This document shows, one piece after another, positions 54,011 through 62,017 of a DNA stretch of 64,000 bases (position 1 is its first letter; every line of letters begins with the position of its first letter). The notes beneath the pieces are model-generated. The model did no database searches. It was not told the DNA's origin and saw only the letters and a program-made list of their open reading frames with translations. Source of the DNA: Bacteroides sp. (GTDB taxonomy: Bacteria; Bacillota; Clostridia; Oscillospirales; Acutalibacteraceae). The stretch lies in assembly GCA_023665085.1 (NCBI GenBank), contig JAMPEQ010000005.1, forward strand, positions 1 to 64,000. The letters run 5' to 3'. A program made the position numbers and the translations under genes.

Positions 54011-54029
54011 CAGCAGGATAGTTATAATT

Positions 54030-54058
54030 AAAGGCTTTTCCTTAGGGAGAAGCCTTTT
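54030..54058 (+). terminator. terminator after the MATE gene
   Basis: AAAGGCTTTTCC / GGAGAAGCCTTTT hairpin with a four-base loop; the T-run is short. Confidence 0.75.
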
Positions 54059-54150
54059 ACTGATAAAATCTAAGAATTTTTTATTACTCAGGTTGTAAAA
54101 ATATGGCTGTAGTGATATAATAATTAGGATTATTATTAAAGGGTGGTTGT

Positions 54151-54336
54151 ATGCAGTATCAGCTTGGTGACATTATAATAATGAAAAAGCCTCATCCCTG
54201 CGGCTCAAAGGAATTTGAGCTCACCAGACTGGGTGTTGACTACAAACTGAAATGCTGTAAATGCGGTCGTGAGGTTATGATTTCCAGAATCAAGGCAGAA
54301 AAAAGTATAAAAGGACTGAAGGCACCAAATGAGTAG
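54151..54336 (+). CDS. DUF951 family protein
   Basis: A 61-residue protein. MKKPHPCGSKEFELTRLG and KLKCCKCGREVMISR mark the DUF951 family of Firmicutes; three or four Cys suggest zinc binding. Function unknown. It overlaps the murI gene by eight bases (ATGAGTAG), so it is translationally coupled to glutamate racemase. Confidence 0.88.
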   Translation: MQYQLGDIIIMKKPHPCGSKEFELTRLGVDYKLKCCKCGREVMISRIKAEKSIKGLKAPNE

Positions 54337-55105
54337 CAATGCAAAAATCGGTTTTTTAGACTCAGGCATCGGCGGTGTAACAGTGCTGAGAGAAACTGTC
54401 AAGCTTTTGCCTAATGAGGATTATGTTTTTTTCAGCGACTCAATCAACAACCCATACGGTGACAAAAGTGACGAAGAAATAATTGCACGCTGTGACGAAA
54501 TAGTGAATTTGCTTGTAAACAAAAAAGGCTGCAAGGCAGTAGTTGTTGCATGCAACACCGCATCGGCAAAGGCAGTTAAGGCTCTTCGCGAAAAATACAC
54601 TGACATACCAATTGTTGCAATTGAGCCTGCATATAAAATGGTGCACGACAATAATCCCGACGGCTTCACGCTGATTATGGCAACCAAAGGAACTGCCGGC
54701 AGTGAAAAATTCCGCAGGCTTTATTATTCATATTACAACCACAAAACAAGTTTGCTTGCCTGCGTTGGTCTTGCTGACCTGATAGAGCAGGATAAAAAAG
54801 ATGAGCTTGATAAATATCTAGAAGAGCATTTATCTGCCTATCGCGGCAAAGCGCAGAACGTTGTGCTTGGCTGTACACATTATCCCCTTGTAAAAAAGAA
54901 CATTTCAAATATTCTGGGCAATGTGCAGTTTTTTGACGGCTCACAGGGTGTAAGTAAAAGGCTTAAATTTATTTTGGAAGAAAAAAATCTGCTCACCGAA
55001 AGCCGTGGCGGATTTACTGTTGATTTTATCGACTCATCTGCAGATAAAAAACAGCAGGAACAGAAAAAAGAAAGATTTTTTAAACTGCTTGAGCAGGAGA
55101 ACTGA
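54329..55105 (+). CDS. murI: glutamate racemase
   Basis: A 258-residue racemase making D-glutamate for peptidoglycan. D11 in GFLDSGIGG, C75 in VVACNTASAKA and C182 in LGCTHYPL form the active site; all are present. Length is normal. It starts inside the DUF951 gene. The 100 bases behind it up to prfA hold no gene. Confidence 0.95.
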   Translation: MSSNAKIGFLDSGIGGVTVLRETVKLLPNEDYVFFSDSINNPYGDKSDEEIIARCDEIVNLLVNKKGCKAVVVACNTASAKAVKALREKYTDIPIVAIEPAYKMVHDNNPDGFTLIMATKGTAGSEKFRRLYYSYYNHKTSLLACVGLADLIEQDKKDELDKYLEEHLSAYRGKAQNVVLGCTHYPLVKKNISNILGNVQFFDGSQGVSKRLKFILEEKNLLTESRGGFTVDFIDSSADKKQQEQKKERFFKLLEQEN

Positions 55106-55206
55106 ACTTGAATTTTTATATTTGAAAGAAAATGGAGAAGAGCATGTAAACAACTGCAATGACTGCTTGAATAATTTTTATTTTAAAATTAAAGTGAGGA
55201 AAACTT

Positions 55207-56283
55207 ATGATAGATAAATTAATAGAAGTAGAAAAGCGATATGAAGAGGTGAACGAGCTTGTATGCCAGCCTGATATCGTATCGGATCAGGAACGATATA
55301 CAAAGCTGATGAAGGAGCTTAAGCATCTGACACCTGTAGTAGAAAAATTCAGAGAATATAAAAAAGCAGAGGAAACCTTTGAAGAATCCAAATTGATGAT
55401 GGACGAGGGCGGAATGGATGCTGATTTTGCTCAGATGGTTAAAGAGGAATTTGAGCAGAGCAAGGAAGATATTGAAAGAATAGGCGAAGAGCTTAAGGTT
55501 CTTCTTCTGCCTCGTGATCCTAATGATGACAAAAACGTTATCATAGAAATCCGAGGTGGTGCAGGCGGTGAAGAATCTGCATTATTTGCAGGTGTGCTTT
55601 ATCGTATGTATTCAATGTATGCCGAGGCAAAAGGCTTTAAAACAGAAGTAATCAATGCAAACGAGACAGGTCTGGGCGGTTTCAAGGAAATCAGCTTTTC
55701 GGTAGAGGGTGACGGTGCATATTCCAGATTTAAATTTGAGTCAGGTGTTCACCGAGTTCAGCGTGTACCCGAAACAGAAAGCCAGGGCAGAATTCACACC
55801 TCCACCACTACTGTAGCTGTACTTCCCGAGGCAGAGGATGTTGACTTTGAAATCAATCCTAAGGATCTGCAGATAGACACCTTCCGTTCATCAGGTGCAG
55901 GCGGACAGCATATTAACAAGACCTCTTCCGCTATCAGAATTACTCATCTGCCGACAGGAACGGTTGTTGAATGTCAGGACGAAAGAAGCCAGCACAAAAA
56001 CAAAGAAAAGGCACTTAAGGTTTTGCGTTCACGTCTTTATGATGCAGAAAAAGCAAAGCATGATGCTGAGATTGCAGGCGAAAGAAAGGCTCAGGTCGGC
56101 ACAGGTGACAGAAGTGAAAGAATAAGAACCTACAACTACCCTCAGGGCAGAGTATCCGATCACAGAATAGGTCTCACTCTCTACAGGCTTGAGCAGTTTT
56201 TAAACGGTGATCTTGATGAAATGATTGATGCACTGATTACTGCTGACACTGCTGAAAAGCTTAAGGCACAGGGTGAAGAATAA
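55207..56283 (+). CDS. prfA: peptide chain release factor 1
   Basis: A 358-residue RF1 that ends translation at UAA and UAG. The GGQ motif lies at 232-234 in [15 protein letters not shown]; the codon-reading tripeptide position is PET (188-190), the RF1 type, rather than SPF of RF2. [14 protein letters not shown] follows as usual. RBS GTGAGG at 55194-55199. The presence of a normal RF1 means that UAG is read as stop here. Confidence 0.96.
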   Translation: MIDKLIEVEKRYEEVNELVCQPDIVSDQERYTKLMKELKHLTPVVEKFREYKKAEETFEESKLMMDEGGMDADFAQMVKEEFEQSKEDIERIGEELKVLLLPRDPNDDKNVIIEIRGGAGGEESALFAGVLYRMYSMYAEAKGFKTEVINANETGLGGFKEISFSVEGDGAYSRFKFESGVHRVQRVPETESQGRIHTSTTTVAVLPEAEDVDFEINPKDLQIDTFRSSGAGGQHINKTSSAIRITHLPTGTVVECQDERSQHKNKEKALKVLRSRLYDAEKAKHDAEIAGERKAQVGTGDRSERIRTYNYPQGRVSDHRIGLTLYRLEQFLNGDLDEMIDALITADTAEKLKAQGEE

Positions 56284-56307
56284 ATTACGAGAGGTTAACA
56301 TATAAAT

Positions 56308-56916
56308 ATGTCCATTAAACAAGGCGATTATTTAAAAAGACTGCGAATAGAACGAGGATTAAGTCAGGAAAAGCTCAGTGAGGCACTGGGACTTTCAAGG
56401 CAGTCAATATCAAAATGGGAGCAGGGCAACTCCTCCCCTGAAATAGATAACATCAAAAAGCTGTCAGAATATTTCGGCGTATCTGTTGAATCAATTATCA
56501 ACGGCGAGCCGGACAGTATAGAGGATATAATAAACAGAACGGAACAGAAGCCGCAAAATTCAGCAGAGACGAAAGAAAAAGCTGAAGAACAGACACAAAA
56601 GCAAAAGAAAAAGCGTGGATGGCTTTTTCCCTCATATCCCGTATTAATGGTAATACTTTACTGCATACTCGGCTCAGCGTTTTCGCCGAAGGGCTGGTAT
56701 ATGGGGTGGCTTGTACTGCTGACAATCCCTCTTTACTACACAGGAGTTATTGCCGCCGAAAAGAAAAAGCCGATAATATTCTGCTATCCTGTTCTGGCGG
56801 TTATGATATTTCTGCTTTTAGGACTCGGTGCTGGATTATGGCATCCTGCATGGATTATATTCCTTACAATCCCTATCTTCTACATAATTACAGCTAAAAT
56901 GAAAAACAAATCATAA
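56308..56916 (+). CDS. XRE regulator with C-terminal membrane helices
   Basis: A 202-residue protein with an N-terminal HTH_3 domain (KRLRIERGLSQEKLSEALG, SRQSISKWEQGNSSPEI) and, after a charged linker (about 70-108), four hydrophobic segments up to the C-terminus (LMVILYCILGSAF, GWLVLLTIPLYYTGVI, CYPVLAVMIFLLLG, IIFLTIPIFYIITA). A membrane-bound regulator of unknown signal. It follows prfA by 25 bases and precedes the tsaC-coaE fusion by 26. Confidence 0.85.
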   Translation: MSIKQGDYLKRLRIERGLSQEKLSEALGLSRQSISKWEQGNSSPEIDNIKKLSEYFGVSVESIINGEPDSIEDIINRTEQKPQNSAETKEKAEEQTQKQKKKRGWLFPSYPVLMVILYCILGSAFSPKGWYMGWLVLLTIPLYYTGVIAAEKKKPIIFCYPVLAVMIFLLLGLGAGLWHPAWIIFLTIPIFYIITAKMKNKS

Positions 56917-56942
56917 TAAGAAAATTCAAGAGATTATTTGTT

Positions 56943-58511
56943 ATGAATACTAAGATACTTTCCACAAGTGAATATGATATACAAACTGCGGGAAGAATTC
57001 TTGCAGAGGGCGGACTCGTTGCATTTCCTACCGAAACTGTTTACGGACTGGGTGCAAATGCACTTAATGAAGATGCCGTTAAAAAGATTTACGCCGCCAA
57101 GGGCAGACCAAGTGACAATCCGCTGATAGTGCATGTTGCCGATAAAAAGGACATTGCACCGCTGGTTAAAGAAATTACACCAAAGGCGCAGATGCTTATT
57201 GATGCTTTTTTTCCTAATGCGCTGACAATCATTCTGCCGAAGAGTGACAAAATCGGCAAAACCGTCAGCGGCGGACTTGACACAGTTGCAATACGCATGC
57301 CTAAAAACAAAACGGCACAAAGAGTAATTTCTGCAGCAGGCTGTCCGATAGCCGCACCAAGCGCCAACACATCAGGTCTGCCGTCACCGACAAAGGCAAA
57401 GCATGTTATTAATGACATGATGGGTAAGATTGATGCTGTAATAGATGGTGGTGACTGCGAATACGGCGTTGAATCAACAGTAATTACACTAGTTCCCGAA
57501 ACTCCTGTAATTCTCCGCCCCGGTGCAGTTACCAAAGAAATGATTGAAGCAGTTATCGGTAAAGTTGATGTTGCAAAAGCCGTGCTTGAAGGTATGAAAA
57601 ATAACGAAGTGGCTGCTTCGCCCGGAATGAAATACAAGCACTATGCACCAAAGGCAAAGATTATAATAGTAGATGCTGACAAAAAAACTTATGAAAGATT
57701 TGTAAATTCACAAAAAAATGCATTTGCCCTTTGCTTTGAGGAAGATAATGTTACCGTTAATAAGGTAACATTCGGCAAAGAAAATGACGATATTTCACAG
57801 GCAAAAGAGCTTTTTGATGCACTGAGAAGGCTTGACGAAATGGGTGCAGAAAAGGTTTATGCCAGAATCCCGAATATAACAGGTGTCGGCATGGCGGTTT
57901 ACAACAGGCTAATCCGTTCTGCCGCCTTTAAAGTAATTGATTTGAACAAACCGTTTTTCATAGGACTTACAGGCCCTACAGGTGCAGGCAAGGGCTTTGT
58001 CAGCGAATATTTGAAATCATCAGGATTTAATGTGATTGACAGCGATAAAATTGTTAAAGATATATATGAGAGCAATTTATCACTTATAAAAACACTTGCA
58101 GATGAATTTGGATGTGAAATTCTTGAAAACGAAAAAATCAACAGAAAGGCACTTGCTAAGCTTGTGTTTTCATCTGATGAAAACAAGAACAAGCTGAATT
58201 CAATTGTTCATCCTTTTGTTATTGAAGAATGTGAAAAAAGAACGTCAATTCTCAGTGTGCTTGATGCACCCCAGCTTTTTGAGGCAAGAGCACAGAGCAA
58301 ATGCTATAAAATAATCAGTGTTATTGCTGACAAAGAGACACGGATAAAACGTATAATAAGCCGTGACAACATAACAAAAGAGCAAGCACTTGAACGAATT
58401 AATGCACAGTATGATGATGATTTTTACATTTCTCACAGTGATTTTGTAATTTATAACAACGGCGAAGATGTAGAAAGTCAAATTAACAATATATTGGAGG
58501 AAATACTATGA
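56943..58511 (+). CDS. fusion: threonylcarbamoyl-AMP synthase (TsaC/Sua5) + dephospho-CoA kinase (CoaE)
   Basis: A 522-residue two-enzyme protein. Residues 1-210 are the YrdC domain that makes threonylcarbamoyl-AMP for the tRNA t6A modification (GGLVAFPTETVYGLG, KGRPSDNPL, AAPSANTSGLPSPT). Residues about 225-330 form the Sua5 C-terminal domain (SPGMKYKHYAPKA). Residues 335-522 are dephospho-CoA kinase, the last step of CoA synthesis: P-loop GPTGAGKG (343-350), NVIDSDKI, IVHPFV, PQLFEA and RDNITKEQALERINAQ. Nothing in the reading frame suggests two genes; the linker VIDLNKPFFIGLTG is continuous. The stop overlaps the M18 peptidase gene (ATGA). Confidence 0.9.
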   Translation: MNTKILSTSEYDIQTAGRILAEGGLVAFPTETVYGLGANALNEDAVKKIYAAKGRPSDNPLIVHVADKKDIAPLVKEITPKAQMLIDAFFPNALTIILPKSDKIGKTVSGGLDTVAIRMPKNKTAQRVISAAGCPIAAPSANTSGLPSPTKAKHVINDMMGKIDAVIDGGDCEYGVESTVITLVPETPVILRPGAVTKEMIEAVIGKVDVAKAVLEGMKNNEVAASPGMKYKHYAPKAKIIIVDADKKTYERFVNSQKNAFALCFEEDNVTVNKVTFGKENDDISQAKELFDALRRLDEMGAEKVYARIPNITGVGMAVYNRLIRSAAFKVIDLNKPFFIGLTGPTGAGKGFVSEYLKSSGFNVIDSDKIVKDIYESNLSLIKTLADEFGCEILENEKINRKALAKLVFSSDENKNKLNSIVHPFVIEECEKRTSILSVLDAPQLFEARAQSKCYKIISVIADKETRIKRIISRDNITKEQALERINAQYDDDFYISHSDFVIYNNGEDVESQINNILEEIL

Positions 58512-59914
58512 GCGAAAAAACAGAAGCACAGCAGTTAAAGGACCTGCTGTTCAACAAAAAAGAAAACGGCGTAGATTTCATGAGCGAAGAAGAGCTTGCA
58601 CAGTGTGATGAATTCTGTGAAGGCTACAAGCAGTTTCTTTTTGAAAATAAAACCGAAAGAGAATTTGCTGCATCAGCACTTGAGATGGCAGCTGCCAACG
58701 GTTTTGCAAAATTTGACAAATTCGGTGATGCACTTGAGGCAGGCTCAAAGGTTTATTATTTTAACCGCGGAAAAGCAATAATTCTTTGCGTAAAAGGCAG
58801 AAGAAGTATTGCAGACGGTGTAAGAATTGCCGCTGCTCATATTGACTCGCCAAGAATAGACCTCAAGCAGTGTCCTGTATACGAGGATGGAAATCTTGGA
58901 TTATTCAAAACCCATTACTACGGCGGAATTAAGAAATACCAGTGGACTGCTATTCCCCTTTCTCTTCACGGCAGAATATGCAAAAATGACGGAAGCTTTG
59001 TTGATGTAAAAATCGGTGAAAAGGCAGGCGAGCCTAAATTCTGTATAACAGATATTTTACCTCATCTTGGTCAGGAACAGATGAGCAGAAAGGCAAACGA
59101 AATTGTCAGAGGTGAAGAACTCAACGTCGTTATCGGCTCAAGACCATTTAAGGATGACAGCGAAAGTGAAAGAATAAAGCTTAACATCTTAAACCTGCTT
59201 TATCAAAAATACGGCATTGTTGAAAGAGATTTTCTTTCTGCTGAGCTGGAGCTTGTGCCTGCTTTTACTGTTGATGATATAGGATTTGACAGAAGTCTCA
59301 TCGGCGGCTACGGCCATGATGACCGCGTTTGCTCATACCCTGCAATGCAGGCAATATTCGCCATTGACGAAGTACCTGAATACACAGCAATCACCGTTCT
59401 TACAGACAAAGAAGAAACCGGATCTGACGGAAATACAGGTCTTAATTCCAGCTACCTCAAATACTTTATTGAAGATCTTGCAAGACTTGAGGGCTATGAG
59501 GGCAGAGATGTTTTATCAAACTCAAAATGTCTTTCTGCTGACGTTAATGCTGCATTTGATCCAACTTGGCCTTCACAGTTTGAAAAGAGCAATGCGTCAC
59601 TCATCAACAATGGTGTTGTAGTGACAAAGTTCACAGGCTCAAGAGGAAAGGGCGGAACAAGCGATGCATCAGCAGAATATGTAAGCTTTGTCAGATCACT
59701 TCTTGAAAGTAACGGAGTTTTATGGCAGAGCGGAGAGCTTGGCAAAGTTGACGGCGGCGGCGGCGGAACTGTTGCCATGTATATTGCAAATCTTGATGTT
59801 GATGTTATCGACGTCGGTGTACCTGTTCTTTCAATGCATGCGCCATACGAAATTGTCAGCAAAATTGACACCTATATGGCATACAAGGCATTCTCTACCT
59901 TCTTTACGAAATAA
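58508..59914 (+). CDS. M18 family aminopeptidase
   Basis: A 468-residue metallo-aminopeptidase of family M18 (aspartyl aminopeptidase-like, ApeA/LapIV group). Metal-site motifs: IAAAHIDSPRIDLK, GHDDRVCSYPA, LTDKEETGSDG and LSMHAPYEI near the C-terminus. Cytoplasmic, as no signal peptide is present. It starts within the stop codon region of the fusion gene and ends eight bases before rsmE. Confidence 0.92.
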   Translation: MSEKTEAQQLKDLLFNKKENGVDFMSEEELAQCDEFCEGYKQFLFENKTEREFAASALEMAAANGFAKFDKFGDALEAGSKVYYFNRGKAIILCVKGRRSIADGVRIAAAHIDSPRIDLKQCPVYEDGNLGLFKTHYYGGIKKYQWTAIPLSLHGRICKNDGSFVDVKIGEKAGEPKFCITDILPHLGQEQMSRKANEIVRGEELNVVIGSRPFKDDSESERIKLNILNLLYQKYGIVERDFLSAELELVPAFTVDDIGFDRSLIGGYGHDDRVCSYPAMQAIFAIDEVPEYTAITVLTDKEETGSDGNTGLNSSYLKYFIEDLARLEGYEGRDVLSNSKCLSADVNAAFDPTWPSQFEKSNASLINNGVVVTKFTGSRGKGGTSDASAEYVSFVRSLLESNGVLWQSGELGKVDGGGGGTVAMYIANLDVDVIDVGVPVLSMHAPYEIVSKIDTYMAYKAFSTFFTK

Positions 59915-59922
59915 TCTGAATT

Positions 59923-60645
59923 ATGCAAAAATTATTTATTGATTTTATCCCTGAAAACAAAATAATTCTTGATGAAGAGCAGTCAAGGCATATTGCAAAA
60001 TCTCTCAGAATGAAGGTCGGTGATATGCTTATGCTTGCCTGTGGAGACGGCTTTGACTACGGATGTATTATTGATAAAATCACTGCAAGTAAAGTGACTT
60101 TATCTGTCTGCTACAAGCAGGCAAATAACAGCGAGCCGAGTGTTAAGGTCAGTCTTTATCAGGGTGTGCCAAAGGGTGACAAGCTTGAGGATGTTATTCA
60201 AAAATGTACTGAGCTTGGTATTCACGACATTACCCCTGTGATAACTCACAGAAGTGTAAGCCGTCCTGATAAAAAAGCTGCTGAAAAAAAGCAGATACGA
60301 TATCAAAAAATTGCTCTTGAGGCAGCACAGCAGAGCGGTCGAGGGATTGTGCCCGAAATACGTCAGATGACAAGTCTCAAAAATGCTGTGGAAAATGATA
60401 ATGCTCAGCTGAAGATTCTGTTTTATGAGGGTGGCGGCGAAAGCCTTAGAAATCTTATTACAAAGGATATACAATCAGTCTCAATTTATATAGGTTCTGA
60501 GGGAGGATTTGAAAAAAGCGAGGTTGAACTGATAAAAGCAAATGGCGGAAAGGTCGCAAGTCTTGGTGCAAGAATATTAAGAACGCAGACAGCCCCCACG
60601 GCTGCCCTTACATCAATAATGTTATTAACAGATAATTTAGAATAG
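59923..60645 (+). CDS. rsmE: 16S rRNA m3U1498 methyltransferase RsmE
   Basis: A 240-residue SPOUT methyltransferase. The N-terminal PUA-like part includes EEQSRHIAKSLRMKVGD; the knot region shows QGVPKGDKLEDVIQKCTELG, IGSEGGFEKSEVELIKANGG and LGARILRTQTAPTAAL, all family-typical. Last gene of the run from prfA to rsmE; a hairpin follows. Confidence 0.95.
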   Translation: MQKLFIDFIPENKIILDEEQSRHIAKSLRMKVGDMLMLACGDGFDYGCIIDKITASKVTLSVCYKQANNSEPSVKVSLYQGVPKGDKLEDVIQKCTELGIHDITPVITHRSVSRPDKKAAEKKQIRYQKIALEAAQQSGRGIVPEIRQMTSLKNAVENDNAQLKILFYEGGGESLRNLITKDIQSVSIYIGSEGGFEKSEVELIKANGGKVASLGARILRTQTAPTAALTSIMLLTDNLE

Positions 60646-60661
60646 TTAGAAAAACAATGAT

Positions 60662-60700
60662 AAAGACGGTATTTTAGAAAGACAATCTGATGCCGTCTTT
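60662..60700 (+). terminator. hairpin after rsmE
   Basis: AAAGACGG / CCGTCTTT stem with a 23-base loop. The following sequence is ACTATATATA rather than a T-run, so strength is uncertain. Confidence 0.6.
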
Positions 60701-60814
60701 ACTATATATAGATGTATAAAATTATATTATATATAGGGTAAAAATAATATCAGCCCCCGGAAATCAGCATTTTATGCACTTGAAAAAATTTTTTAAAAAA
60801 TTTCAAAAAATGTA

Positions 60815-60843
60815 TTGACAAATGGATTTTTATGGTGTATTAT
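60815..60843 (+). promoter_or_regulatory. promoter of riboswitch leader 1
   Basis: TTGACA at 60815-60820, 17-base spacer, TATTAT at 60838-60843, about 20 bases before the first aptamer. Very similar to the promoter of leader 2. Confidence 0.8.
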
Positions 60844-60867
60844 CAGGGTGTAGTAAGAAGTAAATAA

Positions 60868-60946
60868 CTCAATAGCAAAACCGATGAAAGTCGGTGACGC
60901 AAAACTAAAGGGACTAAGTCGTATGATATGTCAGCCAGCTGCCGTC
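60868..60946 (+). ncRNA. GEMM-I (cyclic di-nucleotide) riboswitch aptamer 1a
   Basis: Carries the conserved GEMM-I elements in order: AATAGCAAA, the P1b hairpin ACCGAT-GAAA-GTCGGT with its GNRA tetraloop, GACGCAAA, CTAAAGGGACTAAG and the 3' strand GTCAGCCAGCTGCC that holds the tetraloop receptor. This is the c-di-GMP-I family (RF01051). The base aligning with Vc2 G20 is A. A terminator follows 45 bases later. The 3' strand GCTGC (60938-60942) can pair with GCAGC of the terminator 5' arm (60990-60994), which predicts termination when ligand is bound. Confidence 0.92.
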
Positions 60947-60990
60947 TAAGAAACGTAATTCTTTTTTTCGTGCCCAAAACACGAAGCGTG

Positions 60991-61031
60991 CAGCCGGTTT
61001 CCCAAATTGAAGGAAAGGAGGCTGTTTTTTT
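60991..61031 (+). terminator. intrinsic terminator inside leader 1
   Basis: CAGCC..TTTCC / GGAAA..GGCTG hairpin followed by seven T. It is the expression platform of aptamer 1a. A smaller hairpin TTCGTG-CCCAAAA-CACGAA lies just before at 60967-60985. Confidence 0.88.
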
Positions 61032-61084
61032 ATTTACTGAAAATGCTGCAAAATACAAAATAAAAATTTAAATTAAATAAGAAC

Positions 61085-61166
61085 ACCAATAGCAAAACCG
61101 ATGAAAGTCGGTGACGCAAAGCTAAAGGGACTAAGTCAAAGTTGATATGTCAGCCAGCTGCCGTTT
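61085..61166 (+). ncRNA. GEMM-I riboswitch aptamer 1b
   Basis: Second aptamer in leader 1, nearly identical to 1a (GACGCAAAGCT instead of GACGCAAAACT, and another P2 loop). Again A at the G20 position. No terminator follows before the start at 61242; instead a small hairpin TTCTTT-AAC-AAAGAA (61216-61230) touches the ribosome binding site, so control may be at translation. Confidence 0.92.
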
Positions 61167-61241
61167 AAGATATCGTAAATCTAAAAAATCTATAATAACG
61201 ATTCACGGTTGGTAGTTCTTTAACAAAGAAAGGAAACAATC

Positions 61242-61469
61242 ATGAATTTAGTTTTATCAAAAATAATCGCAGCTATTTTGTCACTAATTTTCGCAATTAA
61301 CCTAGCAACTCCTGTCGGGTATAAAGTACCAAAATTCGTTCAGGAAATAACACCGTATTCAACTGAAGCAACAGATGAAACGGGATATGAAGACGAAACA
61401 GACTATGTACTTGATAATCAAAATGAAGAAAACCCTGGATCTGCTGATGCAGACAATCAGGATAATTAA
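61242..61469 (+). CDS. short secreted protein under tandem riboswitch control
   Basis: A 75-residue protein: signal peptide MNLVLSKIIAAILSLIFAIN with cleavage near residue 24, then a short acidic segment (TDETGYEDETDYVLDNQ). It aligns with the first about 65 residues of the 422-residue protein encoded at 62018 and then stops, so it may be a truncated paralogue or a free secreted peptide. The reading frame has no visible lesion; the TAA at 61467-61469 follows DADNQDN. RBS AAAGGA at 61229-61234. Function unknown. Confidence 0.78.
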   Translation: MNLVLSKIIAAILSLIFAINLATPVGYKVPKFVQEITPYSTEATDETGYEDETDYVLDNQNEENPGSADADNQDN

Positions 61470-61590
61470 CATCAAAAACAATAAAAAATCATTTCACAAT
61501 TAAAAATATAAACATATAATATTAATGTACATCAAACAAAATTCAACTAAGAAAATGTGCTAAAAAAATTTAAATAAATTCAAAAAAGTA

Positions 61591-61619
61591 TTGACAAATA
61601 GAATTTTGTAGTGTATAAT
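61591..61619 (+). promoter_or_regulatory. promoter of riboswitch leader 2
   Basis: TTGACA at 61591-61596, 17-base spacer, TATAAT at 61614-61619: a consensus promoter, stronger on paper than that of leader 1. Bases 61470-61590 before it hold nothing I can name. Confidence 0.85.
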
Positions 61620-61643
61620 AGATTTGTATTTGGAAGTAAATAA

Positions 61644-61722
61644 CTCAATAGCAAAACCGATGAAAGTCGGTGACGCAAAACTAAAGGGACTAAGTCGTAT
61701 GATATGTCAGCCAGCTGCCGTC
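61644..61722 (+). ncRNA. GEMM-I riboswitch aptamer 2a
   Basis: Same sequence as aptamer 1a, placed 776 bases downstream, followed by its terminator at 61767-61807. Confidence 0.92.
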
Positions 61723-61766
61723 TAAGAAACGTAATTCTTTTTTTCGTGCCCAAAACACGAAGCGTG

Positions 61767-61807
61767 CAGCCGGTTTCCCAAATTGAAGGAAAGGAGGCTG
61801 TTTTTTT
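61767..61807 (+). terminator. intrinsic terminator inside leader 2
   Basis: Identical copy of the terminator at 60991-61031, between aptamers 2a and 2b. Confidence 0.88.
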
Positions 61808-61860
61808 ATTTACTGAAAATGCTGCAAAATACAAAATAAAAATTTAAATTAAATAAGAAC

Positions 61861-61942
61861 ACCAATAGCAAAACCGATGAAAGTCGGTGACGCAAAGCTA
61901 AAGGGACTAAGTCAAAGTTGATATGTCAGCCAGCTGCCGTTT
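61861..61942 (+). ncRNA. GEMM-I riboswitch aptamer 2b
   Basis: Same sequence as aptamer 1b; lies 76 bases before the start codon at 62018, with the small RBS-proximal hairpin in between. Confidence 0.92.
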
Positions 61943-62017
61943 AAGATATCGTAAATCTAAAAAATCTATAATAACGATTCACGGTTGGTAGTTCTTTAAC
62001 AAAGAAAGGAAACAATC

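Larger units (their letters stand above)
60857..61246 (+). repeat. 390-bp direct repeat, copy 1 (riboswitch leader)
   Basis: Identical base for base to 61633-62022 (offset 776). It covers two GEMM-I aptamers, an intrinsic terminator, the ribosome binding site and the first five bases of the coding sequence. Similarity falls sharply on both sides: promoters are alike but not identical, and the coding parts differ in roughly a quarter of bases. Confidence 0.93.

Noticed and set aside
57089-57637. 182-codon minus-strand frame inside the TsaC-CoaE gene
   Set aside because: A shadow frame: low-complexity Ser/Ile/Thr composition and no ribosome binding site, opposite a clear gene.
60843-61058. 71-codon open frame on the minus strand, repeated at 61580-61834
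   Set aside because: It is the reverse complement of the riboswitch aptamer and terminator; it repeats only because the leader is duplicated, and it has no ribosome binding site.
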